Part shown: in pieces, positions 17,577 to 24,737 of the stretch | Layout: each line of letters starts with the position of its first letter | How positions within the stretch are numbered: position 1 is the stretch's first letter | Source of the DNA: an uncultured Bacteroidota bacterium | Lineage (GTDB): Bacteria; Bacteroidota; Bacteroidia; Chitinophagales; Saprospiraceae | Assembly: GCA_903933805.1 (NCBI GenBank) | Contig: CAIZLM010000321.1 | Span: forward strand, 1-36,913 | DNA: 36,913 bases | Reading direction: 5' to 3' | Made by a program: the position numbers and the translations under genes | Notes under the pieces: generated by a model | Told to the model about the DNA's origin: nothing | What the model saw: the letters and a program-made list of their open reading frames with translations, nothing else | The model's database searches: none

Positions 17577-18821
17577 TTACACCAACACCTCAGGAACGAA
17601 CTCCTTGTAAACCCCTGCCTGCATTTTTTCGCGGACAGCGGAGAAGGCATCCAAGGTTATTTGGATATCTTCTTCTGTATGGGACGCAGTAGGAATGAGT
17701 CGGAGAATGATCATGCCTTTTGGAATAACCGGATACACGACAATCGAACAAAACACGCTGTAGTTTTCGCGCATATCTCTGACCAAAGCCATGGCTTCTT
17801 CTACTTCTCCTTGCATGTACACGGGCGTAACGCAGGTATTGGTATCGCCGATATCAAAGCCACGTTCTATGAGCCCTCCTTGTAGCAGGCGAACATTGTA
17901 CCACAATTTTTCGCGCAATTCAGGATGGTCGCGCAACAGCTCAAAGCGTTTCATCAGGCCCACGACCAAGGGCATGGGAAGCGACTTCGCAAAAATTTGC
18001 GAGCGCATATTAAACTTCAGGAATTGAATTATTTCAGGCCGCGCAGCAATAAAACCACCGATCAGCGCCATACTCTTTGCGAAAGTACTGAAGTAAACAT
18101 CTACATCAGCCGTTACATTTTGCTCTTCTGCGGTACCTGCGCCTGTTTTTCCGAGCATACCAAAACCGTGTGCATCGTCAATAAACAACCGGAAACCATA
18201 TTTTTCCTTTAAGGTACAAATTTCCCGCAACTTCCCTTGGTCGCCCCGCATGCCAAATACCCCTTCGGTGATCACGAGAATACCGCCTTCCGTACCTTCC
18301 GTGAGGCGTTTTGCCCGATCCAGACATTTTTGCAGGCTACCGATATCGTTGTGGGTGAATGCGAAACGTTTGCCCATGTGCATCCTCAGGGCATCCACGA
18401 TACAGGCGTGGCTTTCAGCGTCATACACCACGACATCGTGGCGGCTGAGGAGCGTATCAATGGCAGAGAGCACGCCCTGATAGCCGTAATTAACAAGTAG
18501 CCCGGCTTCTTTGCCGACATAATTGGCCAACTGCGTTTCCAAGGTATGGTGCAATTTAGTATCACCCGACATCATTCGGGCGCCCATTGGATAGGCTAGC
18601 CCCCAGCGTGCCGCGCCCTCAGCGTCTGCTTCGCGTACTTCCGGGTGGTTGGCGAGACCAAGATAATTGTTGATGCTCCAGCAAACCATCTCTTTACCGT
18701 TGAAGAACATGCGGTTGCCCAGTTCTCCTTCCAATTGGGGAAACATGTAATAGCCATCCGCCACTTCAGCGTATTTACCCAAGGGACCGGCTTGTTTCAG
18801 AATTCGATCAAATAAATCCAT
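17577..18821 (-). CDS. PLP-dependent alpha-oxoamine synthase: serine palmitoyltransferase or cysteate C-acyltransferase (CapB-like)
   Basis: The start at 18821 (MDLFDRILKQAG) gives 414 residues, normal for bacterial serine palmitoyltransferase; the longer frame from 18992 overlaps the next gene and adds unrelated sequence. Motifs of the family are complete: His138 in DAESHA stacks on PLP, FIDDAHGFG at 213-221, and the PLP lysine Lys249 in STFAKS, the form seen in Bacteroidetes sphingolipid/sulfonolipid enzymes rather than in Kbl or BioF. These enzymes condense an amino acid with an acyl thioester, releasing CO2, to make the long-chain base. The upstream neighbour is a cystathionine-beta-synthase-like gene of the CapA type, which favours cysteate as substrate and capnine as product. 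Serine cannot be excluded from sequence alone. The enzyme is cytosolic or membrane-associated. Confidence 0.9.
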   Translation of the reverse strand: MDLFDRILKQAGPLGKYAEVADGYYMFPQLEGELGNRMFFNGKEMVCWSINNYLGLANHPEVREADAEGAARWGLAYPMGARMMSGDTKLHHTLETQLANYVGKEAGLLVNYGYQGVLSAIDTLLSRHDVVVYDAESHACIVDALRMHMGKRFAFTHNDIGSLQKCLDRAKRLTEGTEGGILVITEGVFGMRGDQGKLREICTLKEKYGFRLFIDDAHGFGMLGKTGAGTAEEQNVTADVDVYFSTFAKSMALIGGFIAARPEIIQFLKFNMRSQIFAKSLPMPLVVGLMKRFELLRDHPELREKLWYNVRLLQGGLIERGFDIGDTNTCVTPVYMQGEVEEAMALVRDMRENYSVFCSIVVYPVIPKGMIILRLIPTASHTEEDIQITLDAFSAVREKMQAGVYKEFVPEVLV

Positions 18822-18934
18822 GTTTTGTATGTTCGAAAAGTTCGATAAATTTGAATTTTCTTCAAATGGTAGATCTTGCTGGAGAACAGCGCTGCAGCAC
18901 AAAAAAATATGGTATTGAGCGATGTGTTGTACCG

Positions 18935-19939
18935 TTACCCGATTTTTTCCACCGCAGGAGCCTCCTCCAAGAATCCTTGATCGCGCATCCATTTGTCACT
19001 GAATAGTTTCGTGACATATTTAGACCCGTGGTCTGAAAAAAGGAGTACCACGACATCATCCTCTGTCAGTTCATCCTGAATTTGTTCCAATGCTTGTAGG
19101 GCAGCGCCGCTGGAATACCCCACCATCATACCTTCCATTCTGGCCAATTCGCGGGCGCGCAGTGCGCTGTCTTTGTCGGTGACCTTCTCAAAACGGTTGA
19201 TGAGTTCGAAATCCATGTTGGCGGGTATAATATTTTTTCCCGTGCCTTCTATCCGATAGGGATAAATTTCTTTTTCGTCATAAACACCCGTTTCGTGGTA
19301 TTTTTTCAAGACCGACCCATACGCATCTACGCCAATAATTTTCAGATCGGGATTTTGTTCCCGCAAATATCGACCTGAGCCACAAAGCGTGCCGCCTGTG
19401 CTGGTGCTTCCCACGAGCCACGTGATGCGGCCCTGCGTCTGCTCCCATATTTCAGGTCCTGTGCTCAAGTAATGGGCCTCCCCATTCTCTGGATTGTAAT
19501 TTTGGTTTATGTAGTAGGCGCCCGGTATTTCAGATGCCAATCGCTCTGCCATTCGGTAGTATGAATTCGGATCATTGGGCTTCGCCTCTTGCGGGCATAA
19601 GATCACCTCAGCCCCCATGGCGCGCAAGTTATTAAGCTTATCTTCAGAGATTTTTGTGGTAACCGTCAGCACACATTTGTATCCCTTGATCGCTGCTACC
19701 ATGGCCAAACTGAACCCGGTGTTGCCACTGGTGGCGTCCACGACGGTACCTCCGGGCTTCAATTTACCGAGCCTTTCAGCCCGATCAATCATGTGCAGTG
19801 CGATTCGGTCTTTGGCACTCAGTCCAGGATTGAAAGCCTCCACCTTGGCATATACCGTTGCAGGAATATGCATGGTGATGTTGTTGAGGCGAATCAGTGG
19901 GGTTTTGCCAATCGTTTCGAGAATGTTGTTAAAAACCAT
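18935..19939 (-). CDS. Cysteine synthase/cystathionine beta-synthase family PLP enzyme, candidate cysteate synthase (CapA-like)
   Basis: The start at 19939 (MVFNNILETIGKTPL) matches the standard N-terminus of the fold II cysteine synthase family; the product has 334 residues. The PLP lysine is Lys43 in NPGLSAKDR, a change from the usual NPGGSVKDR. SGNTG at 71-75 contacts the substrate carboxylate, and STSTGGTLCGSGRYL is the phosphate-binding loop. There is no C-terminal CBS (Bateman) regulatory domain. The family replaces a leaving group on serine, phosphoserine or acetylserine with a sulfur nucleophile. CapA of Capnocytophaga, which makes cysteate from phosphoserine and sulfite, is closest to cystathionine beta-synthase, and here the next gene, 113 bases downstream, is a CapB-like oxoamine synthase. 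A plain cysteine or cystathionine synthase remains possible. Confidence 0.88.
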   Translation of the reverse strand: MVFNNILETIGKTPLIRLNNITMHIPATVYAKVEAFNPGLSAKDRIALHMIDRAERLGKLKPGGTVVDATSGNTGFSLAMVAAIKGYKCVLTVTTKISEDKLNNLRAMGAEVILCPQEAKPNDPNSYYRMAERLASEIPGAYYINQNYNPENGEAHYLSTGPEIWEQTQGRITWLVGSTSTGGTLCGSGRYLREQNPDLKIIGVDAYGSVLKKYHETGVYDEKEIYPYRIEGTGKNIIPANMDFELINRFEKVTDKDSALRARELARMEGMMVGYSSGAALQALEQIQDELTEDDVVVLLFSDHGSKYVTKLFSDKWMRDQGFLEEAPAVEKIG

Positions 19940-20403
19940 ACTCTGAAAACATTTAAAAGATGAGGGATAGAAAAAAATATTGCACTGCTGTGTGGGCAAT
20001 ATGCCACTTCAATCTGTTTCACAACTTTCGAAGGGCCGAAATGTATTTCCAGAGGTGTTTTTTTGAGTAAAAATCCAGCGCTAAGGTAGTTCAATACTAC
20101 GTTAGGAAGTTTGCTCTTTCTTGAAAAACAGACAATACAGAAAAATAATTTGAAAATAGTTGCTGATATAAAAAAATTGATCATATTAGAGCCCTATTCC
20201 AGAACAATCAATTGGATTTTGATTCAACAACTTGCACTCAACTGCTCTCTTATTCCGCCTTATTATGTTTATTCTGGTCTTAATGCTCTCTGTGCTGGTA
20301 CTGATTCGATTTTTACCGACAATCATCGAAGCCCTGTCAGGCTCTAAACGCAGATAATATTAATTGGTTGGGTTGCATTATTGCAGCGACTCCAACTGAT
20401 CTT
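19940..20403. other. 464-base AT-rich intergenic region with a hairpin and one small ORF
   Basis: No MITE copy is present. A hairpin CTAAGGTAGT / ACTACGTTAG with TCAAT loop lies at 20081-20105 (one mismatch). A TTG...TAATTTG promoter-like pair faces right (20121-20152). A 30-residue hydrophobic ORF follows at 20265. The other frames look random. Confidence 0.5.
20265..20357 (+). CDS. Possible 30-residue single-span membrane peptide
   Basis: The ORF starts ATG at 20265 and ends TAA at 20357. It encodes a hydrophobic helix (MFILVLMLSVLVLIRFL), a short amphipathic part (PTIIEALSG) and a basic end (SKRR), the layout of a small inner-membrane peptide with cytoplasmic positive charges. A TTG-N22-TAATTTG promoter-like pair ends at 20152. 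No family is recognised. Short hydrophobic ORFs arise by chance in AT-rich DNA, so confidence is low. Confidence 0.25.
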   Translation: MFILVLMLSVLVLIRFLPTIIEALSGSKRR

Positions 20404-21393
20404 TTAGAATTTTCCTTCCAAAAAAGCCCGTACATCGTCCACCGTTTTTTGGGGGTTTTCCTCCTGAGGCCAGTGGCCGGTATTGGGGTAAATACGAAGG
20501 TCGCTGGATTTGATGCGCTGATGAAATTCATACGCATACTCTGGCGATATGCGGGTATCTTCTGCTCCCCAAATAATCAAGGTAGGCGCAATTATTTTTT
20601 TAATAAGATCATCCGCCGGGGGTCTGTTGTCTTGTACGGAAGCGCGATCGGTAAACGCCTTTCGATTGCCTGAACGCAGCAGTAAGTCAAAATATCGGTC
20701 TACCAGTGATTCCGTCACCAAAGCATCATCCGCATAAACATCTTCGAGGTAAATGCGCACAAATGACCGCGGGGTTAGATTCCAAATAACTCTGTTGATG
20801 ATTGGTGCACTCGCCAACATATTGACCCATGAAGCGCTTTTTTTTTCAAAACCCGGAGGACTCAACAGGATTAGCTTATCTACATGCGCCGGTTTTTCAG
20901 CAGCAAATTGCCACGCAATTTGGGCGCCAAGGCCATTCCCTGCCAAGTAAAACCTGTTCAAACCCAATGTGTGTACGAGACTGTCGAGGAAATCTACGTA
21001 CATAAAAGCACTGTAACTGCCCATAGGGTGCGGTCCGGTTAGCCCAAACCCTGGCAAGTCCACCGAAATTACCTGATATTTGTCAGAAAGCGCGCTGGAC
21101 CATTCCGACCAAGTCTGCAGCGAATTTTGAGCATCGTGGAGCAAAATGATGGGTTGGCCTTTCCCCCTGATCTGACAATGGGCTGTCAGTCCGTCCACTT
21201 CGACAAATCGTGAAAAAGTGGTGGAGTAACGACTTTCCAGTTTTGAAAATGGCAGATCCTCGTGAAGATTGGTTGTCAGCCACCAGCCAACCAATAGGAG
21301 CAAAGACCAACGAATGATCCTTGAAAAACTGACTATTTTCATCCACCTCCGAGCAATTTCTGACCGACTTCGCTTCTTTTCCTGTTGGGACAT
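20404..21393 (-). CDS. Membrane-anchored alpha/beta hydrolase fold protein lacking the nucleophile serine
   Basis: The 329-residue protein has a basic N-terminus, one membrane segment (about residues 26-42, IIRWSLLLLVGWW) and an alpha/beta hydrolase domain from about residue 60. Core motifs are present: VISVDLPGFGLTG (108-120), the acid Asp279 in IIWGAEDTRISPEYA and the catalytic His307 in NTGHWPQEENP. The nucleophile elbow, normally G-x-S-x-G, reads Gly152-Asn-Gly154-Leu-Gly156; codon 154 is GGC (20932-20934). The oxyanion HG motif is also changed to HD (residues 86-87). The enzyme is therefore probably inactive as a hydrolase, or works by another mechanism. It follows a DUF4199 gene with a 10-base gap, so they form an operon. 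The reading frame is intact, so it is not a decayed pseudogene. Confidence 0.88.
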   Translation of the reverse strand: MSQQEKKRSRSEIARRWMKIVSFSRIIRWSLLLLVGWWLTTNLHEDLPFSKLESRYSTTFSRFVEVDGLTAHCQIRGKGQPIILLHDAQNSLQTWSEWSSALSDKYQVISVDLPGFGLTGPHPMGSYSAFMYVDFLDSLVHTLGLNRFYLAGNGLGAQIAWQFAAEKPAHVDKLILLSPPGFEKKSASWVNMLASAPIINRVIWNLTPRSFVRIYLEDVYADDALVTESLVDRYFDLLLRSGNRKAFTDRASVQDNRPPADDLIKKIIAPTLIIWGAEDTRISPEYAYEFHQRIKSSDLRIYPNTGHWPQEENPQKTVDDVRAFLEGKF

Positions 21394-21403
21394 GGCACTT
21401 TTT

Positions 21404-21931
21404 TTAGGCTCTGGATCTAATAATTACCACCACACCAGACGACAGCGCAAAACCGCCCAAAGCACCGATAAACATTCGGGTAACAATGGGACCAAGTGGT
21501 TGCGTCGAGGGAAACTGTATCATTTTTTCCATGTCTACGATTTTTTCCCGAACAGCGTTGGCCTGTTGCGGATCGCCCATGCCGGATTCCAACTGTGCCT
21601 TTAACCCCATCACTTCAGCCACCATTTCTGTTTGCAAAAGGCTGGGATCAAACAGGTGTAAAGCATAGTAAAATGTCCAGTAACAGAGATTTATCAGCAG
21701 GAAAGCAACAAACGGGGTGCGCAATATTTCCCTAAAATCGCGGGAAACGCCGTGTTCAGCGACATCAACTTTGGCTGCCTGCCACATAAACAATCCATAA
21801 ATCGCCAAACTCCCCCATTGGAACATGGGCCGAAGAAAATAGTCCGGATTTACCGCATACAACAAAAAGAAATAAAACACCACCGCTACTCCACCCAGAA
21901 AACCGTACCGAATACCCGAATTGGACAACAT
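21404..21931 (-). CDS. DUF4199 family membrane protein
   Basis: The 175-residue protein has four hydrophobic segments: near residues 8-26 (YGFLGGVAVVFYFFLLYAV), 36-52, 72-92 (PFVAFLLINLCYWTFYYAL) and 150-172 (MFIGALGGFALSSGVVVII). A soluble helical loop lies between the third and fourth spans. This layout is that of DUF4199, a Bacteroidetes inner-membrane family with no assigned function. Its stop is 10 bases before the start of the alpha/beta hydrolase-like gene, so translation is probably coupled. A TATTTTTG box lies 17 bases upstream of the start codon. A second DUF4199 gene lies upstream, separated by 128 bases and a MITE remnant. Confidence 0.85.
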   Translation of the reverse strand: MLSNSGIRYGFLGGVAVVFYFFLLYAVNPDYFLRPMFQWGSLAIYGLFMWQAAKVDVAEHGVSRDFREILRTPFVAFLLINLCYWTFYYALHLFDPSLLQTEMVAEVMGLKAQLESGMGDPQQANAVREKIVDMEKMIQFPSTQPLGPIVTRMFIGALGGFALSSGVVVIIRSRA

Positions 21932-21947
21932 ATTGTCAATTTTTTTG

Positions 21948-21955
21948 CAAAAATA
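21948..21955 (-). promoter_or_regulatory. Candidate -7 box for the DUF4199-hydrolase operon
   Basis: On the minus strand this reads TATTTTTG, an exact TAnnTTTG match, 16 bases before the ATG at 21931. No clear TTTG -33 box is seen. Confidence 0.4.
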
Positions 21956-22023
21956 GCGAGATCACGCCACTTGATGTCTTGTTTTTTCGCCACTCAGTAT
22001 GCTCAAATAAAGCTTATTAGCGC

Positions 22024-22058
22024 GTAACTGGTCAGCGTGCCACCTAACCAGTTCTTAC
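22024..22058 (-). mobile_element. MITE copy 4 (internally deleted remnant, about 35 bp)
   Basis: The sequence GTAACTGGT joins directly to CAGCGTGCCACCTAACCAG and ends GTTCTTAC, so both ends remain but the 120-130 bp centre is lost. The flanks ATTAGCGC (22016-22023) and ATTAACGC (22059-22066) agree at 7 of 8 positions, as expected for a decayed target duplication. The right flank overlaps the stop codon of the upstream DUF4199 gene. The remnant can still form an AACTGGT/ACCAGTT hairpin just after that stop and may act as a terminator. Confidence 0.75.
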
Positions 22059-22059
22059 A

Positions 22060-22626
22060 TTAACGCAAATAATCAGGCTTAGGTTCACGCTTCATAAATG
22101 CAGCGGTGATTGAACCAATGATAAGACCTAAAAAAACGCCACTCATCAAGTTACTCTTTAGCGTTTGCAGCAAACTTCCGGCCGTGTCAAAACCGTCTAA
22201 TGCCTGTTGCAATGCTTCTTCTGGCATTTTTTCTCCCCAAGTCTCTGTAAATTGTTCTTTTAAGTGGGTCATATACCCTGTATCAATAAAATTGATAAAC
22301 ACGTAATTCCAACCACCTGAAATCAACATCCCCACCAAAACGACCAATATCCCAACAGACATCGCCTTACCAAAGCTGATATGGCCGTTGTCAATCTGAT
22401 CGCGTTGATGGCGTATGGCGAGCGCCGTCGTAATAAAGCCAATAACAAAGATGGCGAGGTACAGGGTGATCAAACCACTGATGGACATCAAATTGATGTC
22501 TGCCAGATAGGTGATCATCGAAAAAAACATCATTCCTACACCACAATAGACGCCATAAAGCATTGATGTTTGCCACACAGGTACAGTTTGGGCGGGGGTG
22601 GTGGTGGGTGTTTCAAGCATTTCCAT
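22060..22626 (-). CDS. DUF4199 family membrane protein (second copy)
   Basis: The start at 22626 (MEMLETPTTT) gives 188 residues; the ATG at 22620 is equally good, and the longer frame from 22659 adds an unlikely Cys-rich start. Four hydrophobic segments are visible: SMLYGVYCGVGMMFFSMITY, LITLYLAIFVIGFITTALAI, AMSVGILVVLVGMLISG and LMSGVFLGLIIGSITAAFM. A soluble segment with EQFTETWGEKMPEEALQQ lies before the last. The layout is that of DUF4199, and it is a distant paralogue of the next gene downstream. The function is unknown. The gene is divergent from tauE; its 3' end abuts a MITE remnant. Confidence 0.83.
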   Translation of the reverse strand: MEMLETPTTTPAQTVPVWQTSMLYGVYCGVGMMFFSMITYLADINLMSISGLITLYLAIFVIGFITTALAIRHQRDQIDNGHISFGKAMSVGILVVLVGMLISGGWNYVFINFIDTGYMTHLKEQFTETWGEKMPEEALQQALDGFDTAGSLLQTLKSNLMSGVFLGLIIGSITAAFMKREPKPDYLR

Positions 22627-22759
22627 ACAATAGCATTTTAACAATGAAGGTTGAACCAAGCCCGAAGCTACAAAATAACTGCTGATTTTTCGTGCGTCCA
22701 GACGACAATAATACGCAATTTACCGACCAATTGGCTTTATTACCTACCTTTAAACTTGA

Positions 22760-22837
22760 GTGACTGGTTAAGTGGCACGCTGTCTGGCCCAAAAAGGACC
22801 ATTTTTTGTCTCAAACGCGACCACGCGAGCCCGTTAC
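22760..22837 (+). mobile_element. MITE copy 5 (internally deleted, 78 bp)
   Basis: The left 42 bases follow the family (GTGACTGGTTAAGTGGCACG ... CCCAAAAAGGACCATTTT), then jump to the right-hand part (TTGTCTCAAACGCGACCACG ... CCGTTAC). About 85 bp of centre are missing, with the join in the T-run shared by both arms. Flanks AAACTTGA and AAATTTTA agree at 6 of 8 positions. The copy ends 11 bases before the tauE start codon, so it must be transcribed as leader or contain promoter elements. The family peptide pattern seen upstream of tauE is produced by this repeat. Confidence 0.85.
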
Positions 22838-22848
22838 AAATTTTACTT

Positions 22849-23625
22849 ATGCTCTATTCTGCCTTGATGCTCGCCTTTATGGTGGTGGCTTTTGTTTATG
22901 CCTCCGTCGGATTTGGTGGTGGCTCCAGTTATCTGGCAATTCTCGCCATGGCAGCCCTACCCTTTCCGGAAATACGGATTACGGCCCTGTTGTGCAACAT
23001 CGTCGTTGTGATGGGCAATTCTATACTTTTTGCGCAAAGAAAACAACTGAATTGGCGCAAGTGCGTCCCGTTGATACTTTGCAGTGTTCCCATGGCATTC
23101 CTAGGTGCAATGGTTCCGATGCGAGAGACCATGTTTTTTGGACTACTGGGAGTGGTATTGGTATTGGCATCAGTTGTCCTGTGGTTTCAACCCAATAAAC
23201 AACGCCCCAATGCCCCGCCGGAAGTGGCCCGACACCCCATCAGGGACAGCCTCTTGGGGGCTTCCATCGGATGGCTGTCTGGGCTGGTTGGAATCGGCGG
23301 CGGAATTTTTTTATCGCCCATCCTACATTTCTTGCGGTGGGATGATGGCAAGAAAATAGCCGCCATGGCAAGTCTGTTTATCTTGGCCAATTCTTTCATG
23401 GGGCTTGTCGGCCAACTGATGTTCCACAAAGCTGTGTTGAACTGGCCCCTGATCATTGGACTCGCCCTTGCAGTAGCCACCGGCGGTCAGTTGGGGTTGC
23501 GGGTGAGCCTGACGCAATACAGCGAAGCGGTGGTCAGAAAATGGACGGCAGCAGTGGTGCTTTTTGCCGGACTGGAAGTGCTTTGGAAGCATATCTTTGT
23601 TGCCGTATTGGGATTCAGGCTTTAA
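22849..23625 (+). CDS. TauE/SafE family anion (sulfite/organosulfonate) exporter
   Basis: The start at 22849 gives 258 residues, the normal size; the longer open frame back to 22651 runs through a MITE copy and is rejected. The protein has about eight membrane spans in two inverted halves, each with the family's glycine-rich signature: VYASVGFGGGSSYLAI near residue 17 and GWLSGLVGIGGGIFLSPIL near residue 143. TauE/SafE proteins export sulfite, sulfoacetate or related anions across the inner membrane. It is followed after 26 bases by moaD and moaE, so it is likely co-transcribed with them; the reason for the pairing is unclear, although both relate to sulfur or oxyanion chemistry. An imperfect promoter (TTTA-N22-TACCTTTA, 22719-22752) lies just before the MITE. 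Confidence 0.9.
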   Translation: MLYSALMLAFMVVAFVYASVGFGGGSSYLAILAMAALPFPEIRITALLCNIVVVMGNSILFAQRKQLNWRKCVPLILCSVPMAFLGAMVPMRETMFFGLLGVVLVLASVVLWFQPNKQRPNAPPEVARHPIRDSLLGASIGWLSGLVGIGGGIFLSPILHFLRWDDGKKIAAMASLFILANSFMGLVGQLMFHKAVLNWPLIIGLALAVATGGQLGLRVSLTQYSEAVVRKWTAAVVLFAGLEVLWKHIFVAVLGFRL

Positions 23626-23651
23626 ATATTGCACCACCCTAAGCATGTACT

Positions 23652-23894
23652 ATGAAAATTAAAATTCTCGCATTCGGAATTGCCCGAGAAATTTGTGGCG
23701 CTAGGTCCTTTGAAATGGATATTCCTGAGGACAGCGACAGCGGGCTACTCTTGGCGCACCTTGGCGAACAATACCCGCAACTTCGCCAGTTGGCCGCATG
23801 TCACTTGGCCATCAATGAAACGTATTCACACGAAAACACCCCCATCAAAGCGGGTGACACGATTGCCATTTTGCCTCCGGTGAGTGGCGGTTAA
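23652..23894 (+). CDS. moaD: MoaD, small subunit of molybdopterin synthase
   Basis: This 80-residue beta-grasp protein (MKIKILAFGIAREICGA) ends in the diagnostic Gly-Gly after ILPPVSGG. The terminal glycine is thiocarboxylated and donates sulfur to cyclic pyranopterin monophosphate in molybdopterin synthase. The partner MoaE follows 9 bases downstream. The length fits the family exactly. The other moa and moe genes are not in the window, nor is a molybdoenzyme. The gene lies 26 bases after tauE and probably shares its transcript. Confidence 0.93.
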   Translation: MKIKILAFGIAREICGARSFEMDIPEDSDSGLLLAHLGEQYPQLRQLAACHLAINETYSHENTPIKAGDTIAILPPVSGG

Positions 23895-23903
23895 ACCTAC
23901 CAG

Positions 23904-24323
23904 ATGTCTGTAAACACACAAATATTAACCACGCCATTGGATATTCAAGTATGTCTTGACCATGTTGTCAGTCCTGGAAGTGGCGGAATAGACCTGTTTA
24001 TTGGTACCGTCCGGGACAATACTGCTGGCAGGCGGGTAAGTCTTCTGGAATTCGAAGCCTACATACCCATGGCCTTGGCGGAAATGCAGAAGATTGGCGA
24101 ATATGCTGCTGAAAAATGGCCTATTCACGCCATAGCACTACACCACCGAGTCGGTGCACTGCGTGCTGGTGATGTTGCTGTAATCATTGCCGTATCCGCT
24201 GCGCACCGTTCGGCGGCATTTGATGCCTGCCGGTTTGCCATTGACACTTTAAAAAAAACGGTGCCGATTTGGAAAAAGGAAGTGTTCGAGGACGGGGAAG
24301 TATGGGTTGCCGCGCACCCTTAG
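23904..24323 (+). CDS. moaE: MoaE, large subunit of molybdopterin synthase
   Basis: The 139-residue protein matches MoaE along its length: GGIDLFIGTVRDNTAGRRV near residue 27, FEAYIPMALAEMQKI, HHRVGALRAGDVAVIIAVSA and AHRSAAFDACRFAIDTLKKT. The LKKTVPIWKKE segment holds the conserved lysines of the active site that bind the pterin precursor. With MoaD it forms the heterotetrameric molybdopterin synthase in the cytoplasm, converting cyclic pyranopterin monophosphate to molybdopterin. It starts 9 bases after moaD and is surely co-translated. The frame is intact and of normal length. Confidence 0.95.
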   Translation: MSVNTQILTTPLDIQVCLDHVVSPGSGGIDLFIGTVRDNTAGRRVSLLEFEAYIPMALAEMQKIGEYAAEKWPIHAIALHHRVGALRAGDVAVIIAVSAAHRSAAFDACRFAIDTLKKTVPIWKKEVFEDGEVWVAAHP

Positions 24324-24380
24324 CCTATACAGCAAAAAAAAACCGTCTTTGCCTCCTGCCAGAAATTCCCAACATGGGCT

Positions 24381-24388
24381 TACCTTTG
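24381..24388 (+). promoter_or_regulatory. Candidate -7 box for the SCP2-RidA gene pair
   Basis: TACCTTTG exactly matches TAnnTTTG and lies 20 bases before the ATG at 24409. The nearest TTTG upstream is about 29 bases away, longer than usual, so the -33 element is unclear. Confidence 0.4.
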
Positions 24389-24408
24389 AAACCAAAACAA
24401 CGCTCAAT

Positions 24409-24723
24409 ATGATAGACATAAAAGATTTTTTATTCTCCCTGCCGGCCAAAGTAAAACCAGAATCTGTGGAAGGACTCAGTACATTGTTCCATTTTGATGT
24501 GGGAGAAGCCGGAAAATTCACCGTTCAACTAAAAGACGGGGCATTGGACGTATCGGAAGGGCTCAACGGTGATGCCAACTGTACGGTAACCTCCACGGCA
24601 GAGGTTTTGTCCAAGCTGCTTTCCAAGGATCTCAACCCGATGATGGCCATGATGACAGGCAAGCTAAAAATCAGCAATCCTGGGGTCATGTTGGAGTACG
24701 CCAAGATTTTTGGGCTCATGTAA
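24409..24723 (+). CDS. SCP2 sterol-binding domain protein
   Basis: The start at 24409 (MIDIKDFLFSLPAKV) gives 104 residues, the size of a lone SCP2 domain; the longer frame from 24307 overlaps moaE and adds unrelated sequence. Family features are GKFTVQLKDGALDVSEG near residue 40, DANCTVTSTAEVLSKLL and the C-terminal MMAMMTGKLKISNPGVML, i.e. the hydrophobic-pocket helix and the GK(L/I)K(I/V)xG-like motif. SCP2 domains bind lipids or acyl-CoA; the bacterial role is mostly unknown. The ridA-like gene follows 14 bases downstream, so the two form an operon, possibly also continuing from moaE 85 bases upstream. Confidence 0.85.
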   Translation: MIDIKDFLFSLPAKVKPESVEGLSTLFHFDVGEAGKFTVQLKDGALDVSEGLNGDANCTVTSTAEVLSKLLSKDLNPMMAMMTGKLKISNPGVMLEYAKIFGLM

Positions 24724-24737
24724 CACATAAAAAAACC

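Noticed and set aside
18880-18905. CAGCGCTGCAGCACAAAAAA, similar to the MITE centre
   Set aside because: Only about 20 bases match and no ends or flanking repeats are found in the short gap; probably chance.
18822-18992. Longer start of the oxoamine synthase at 18992
   Set aside because: It overlaps the CBS-like gene and adds a Cys-rich segment absent from the family; ATG 18821 fits.
20111-20347. 78-residue plus-strand frame in the AT-rich intergenic region
   Set aside because: Composition looks random, with no domain or signal; the 30-residue frame at 20265 is a slightly better candidate in the same stretch.
22651-22848. Upstream extension of the TauE frame (66 extra codons)
   Set aside because: It runs through MITE copy 5; the family-like start with a membrane span is at 22849.
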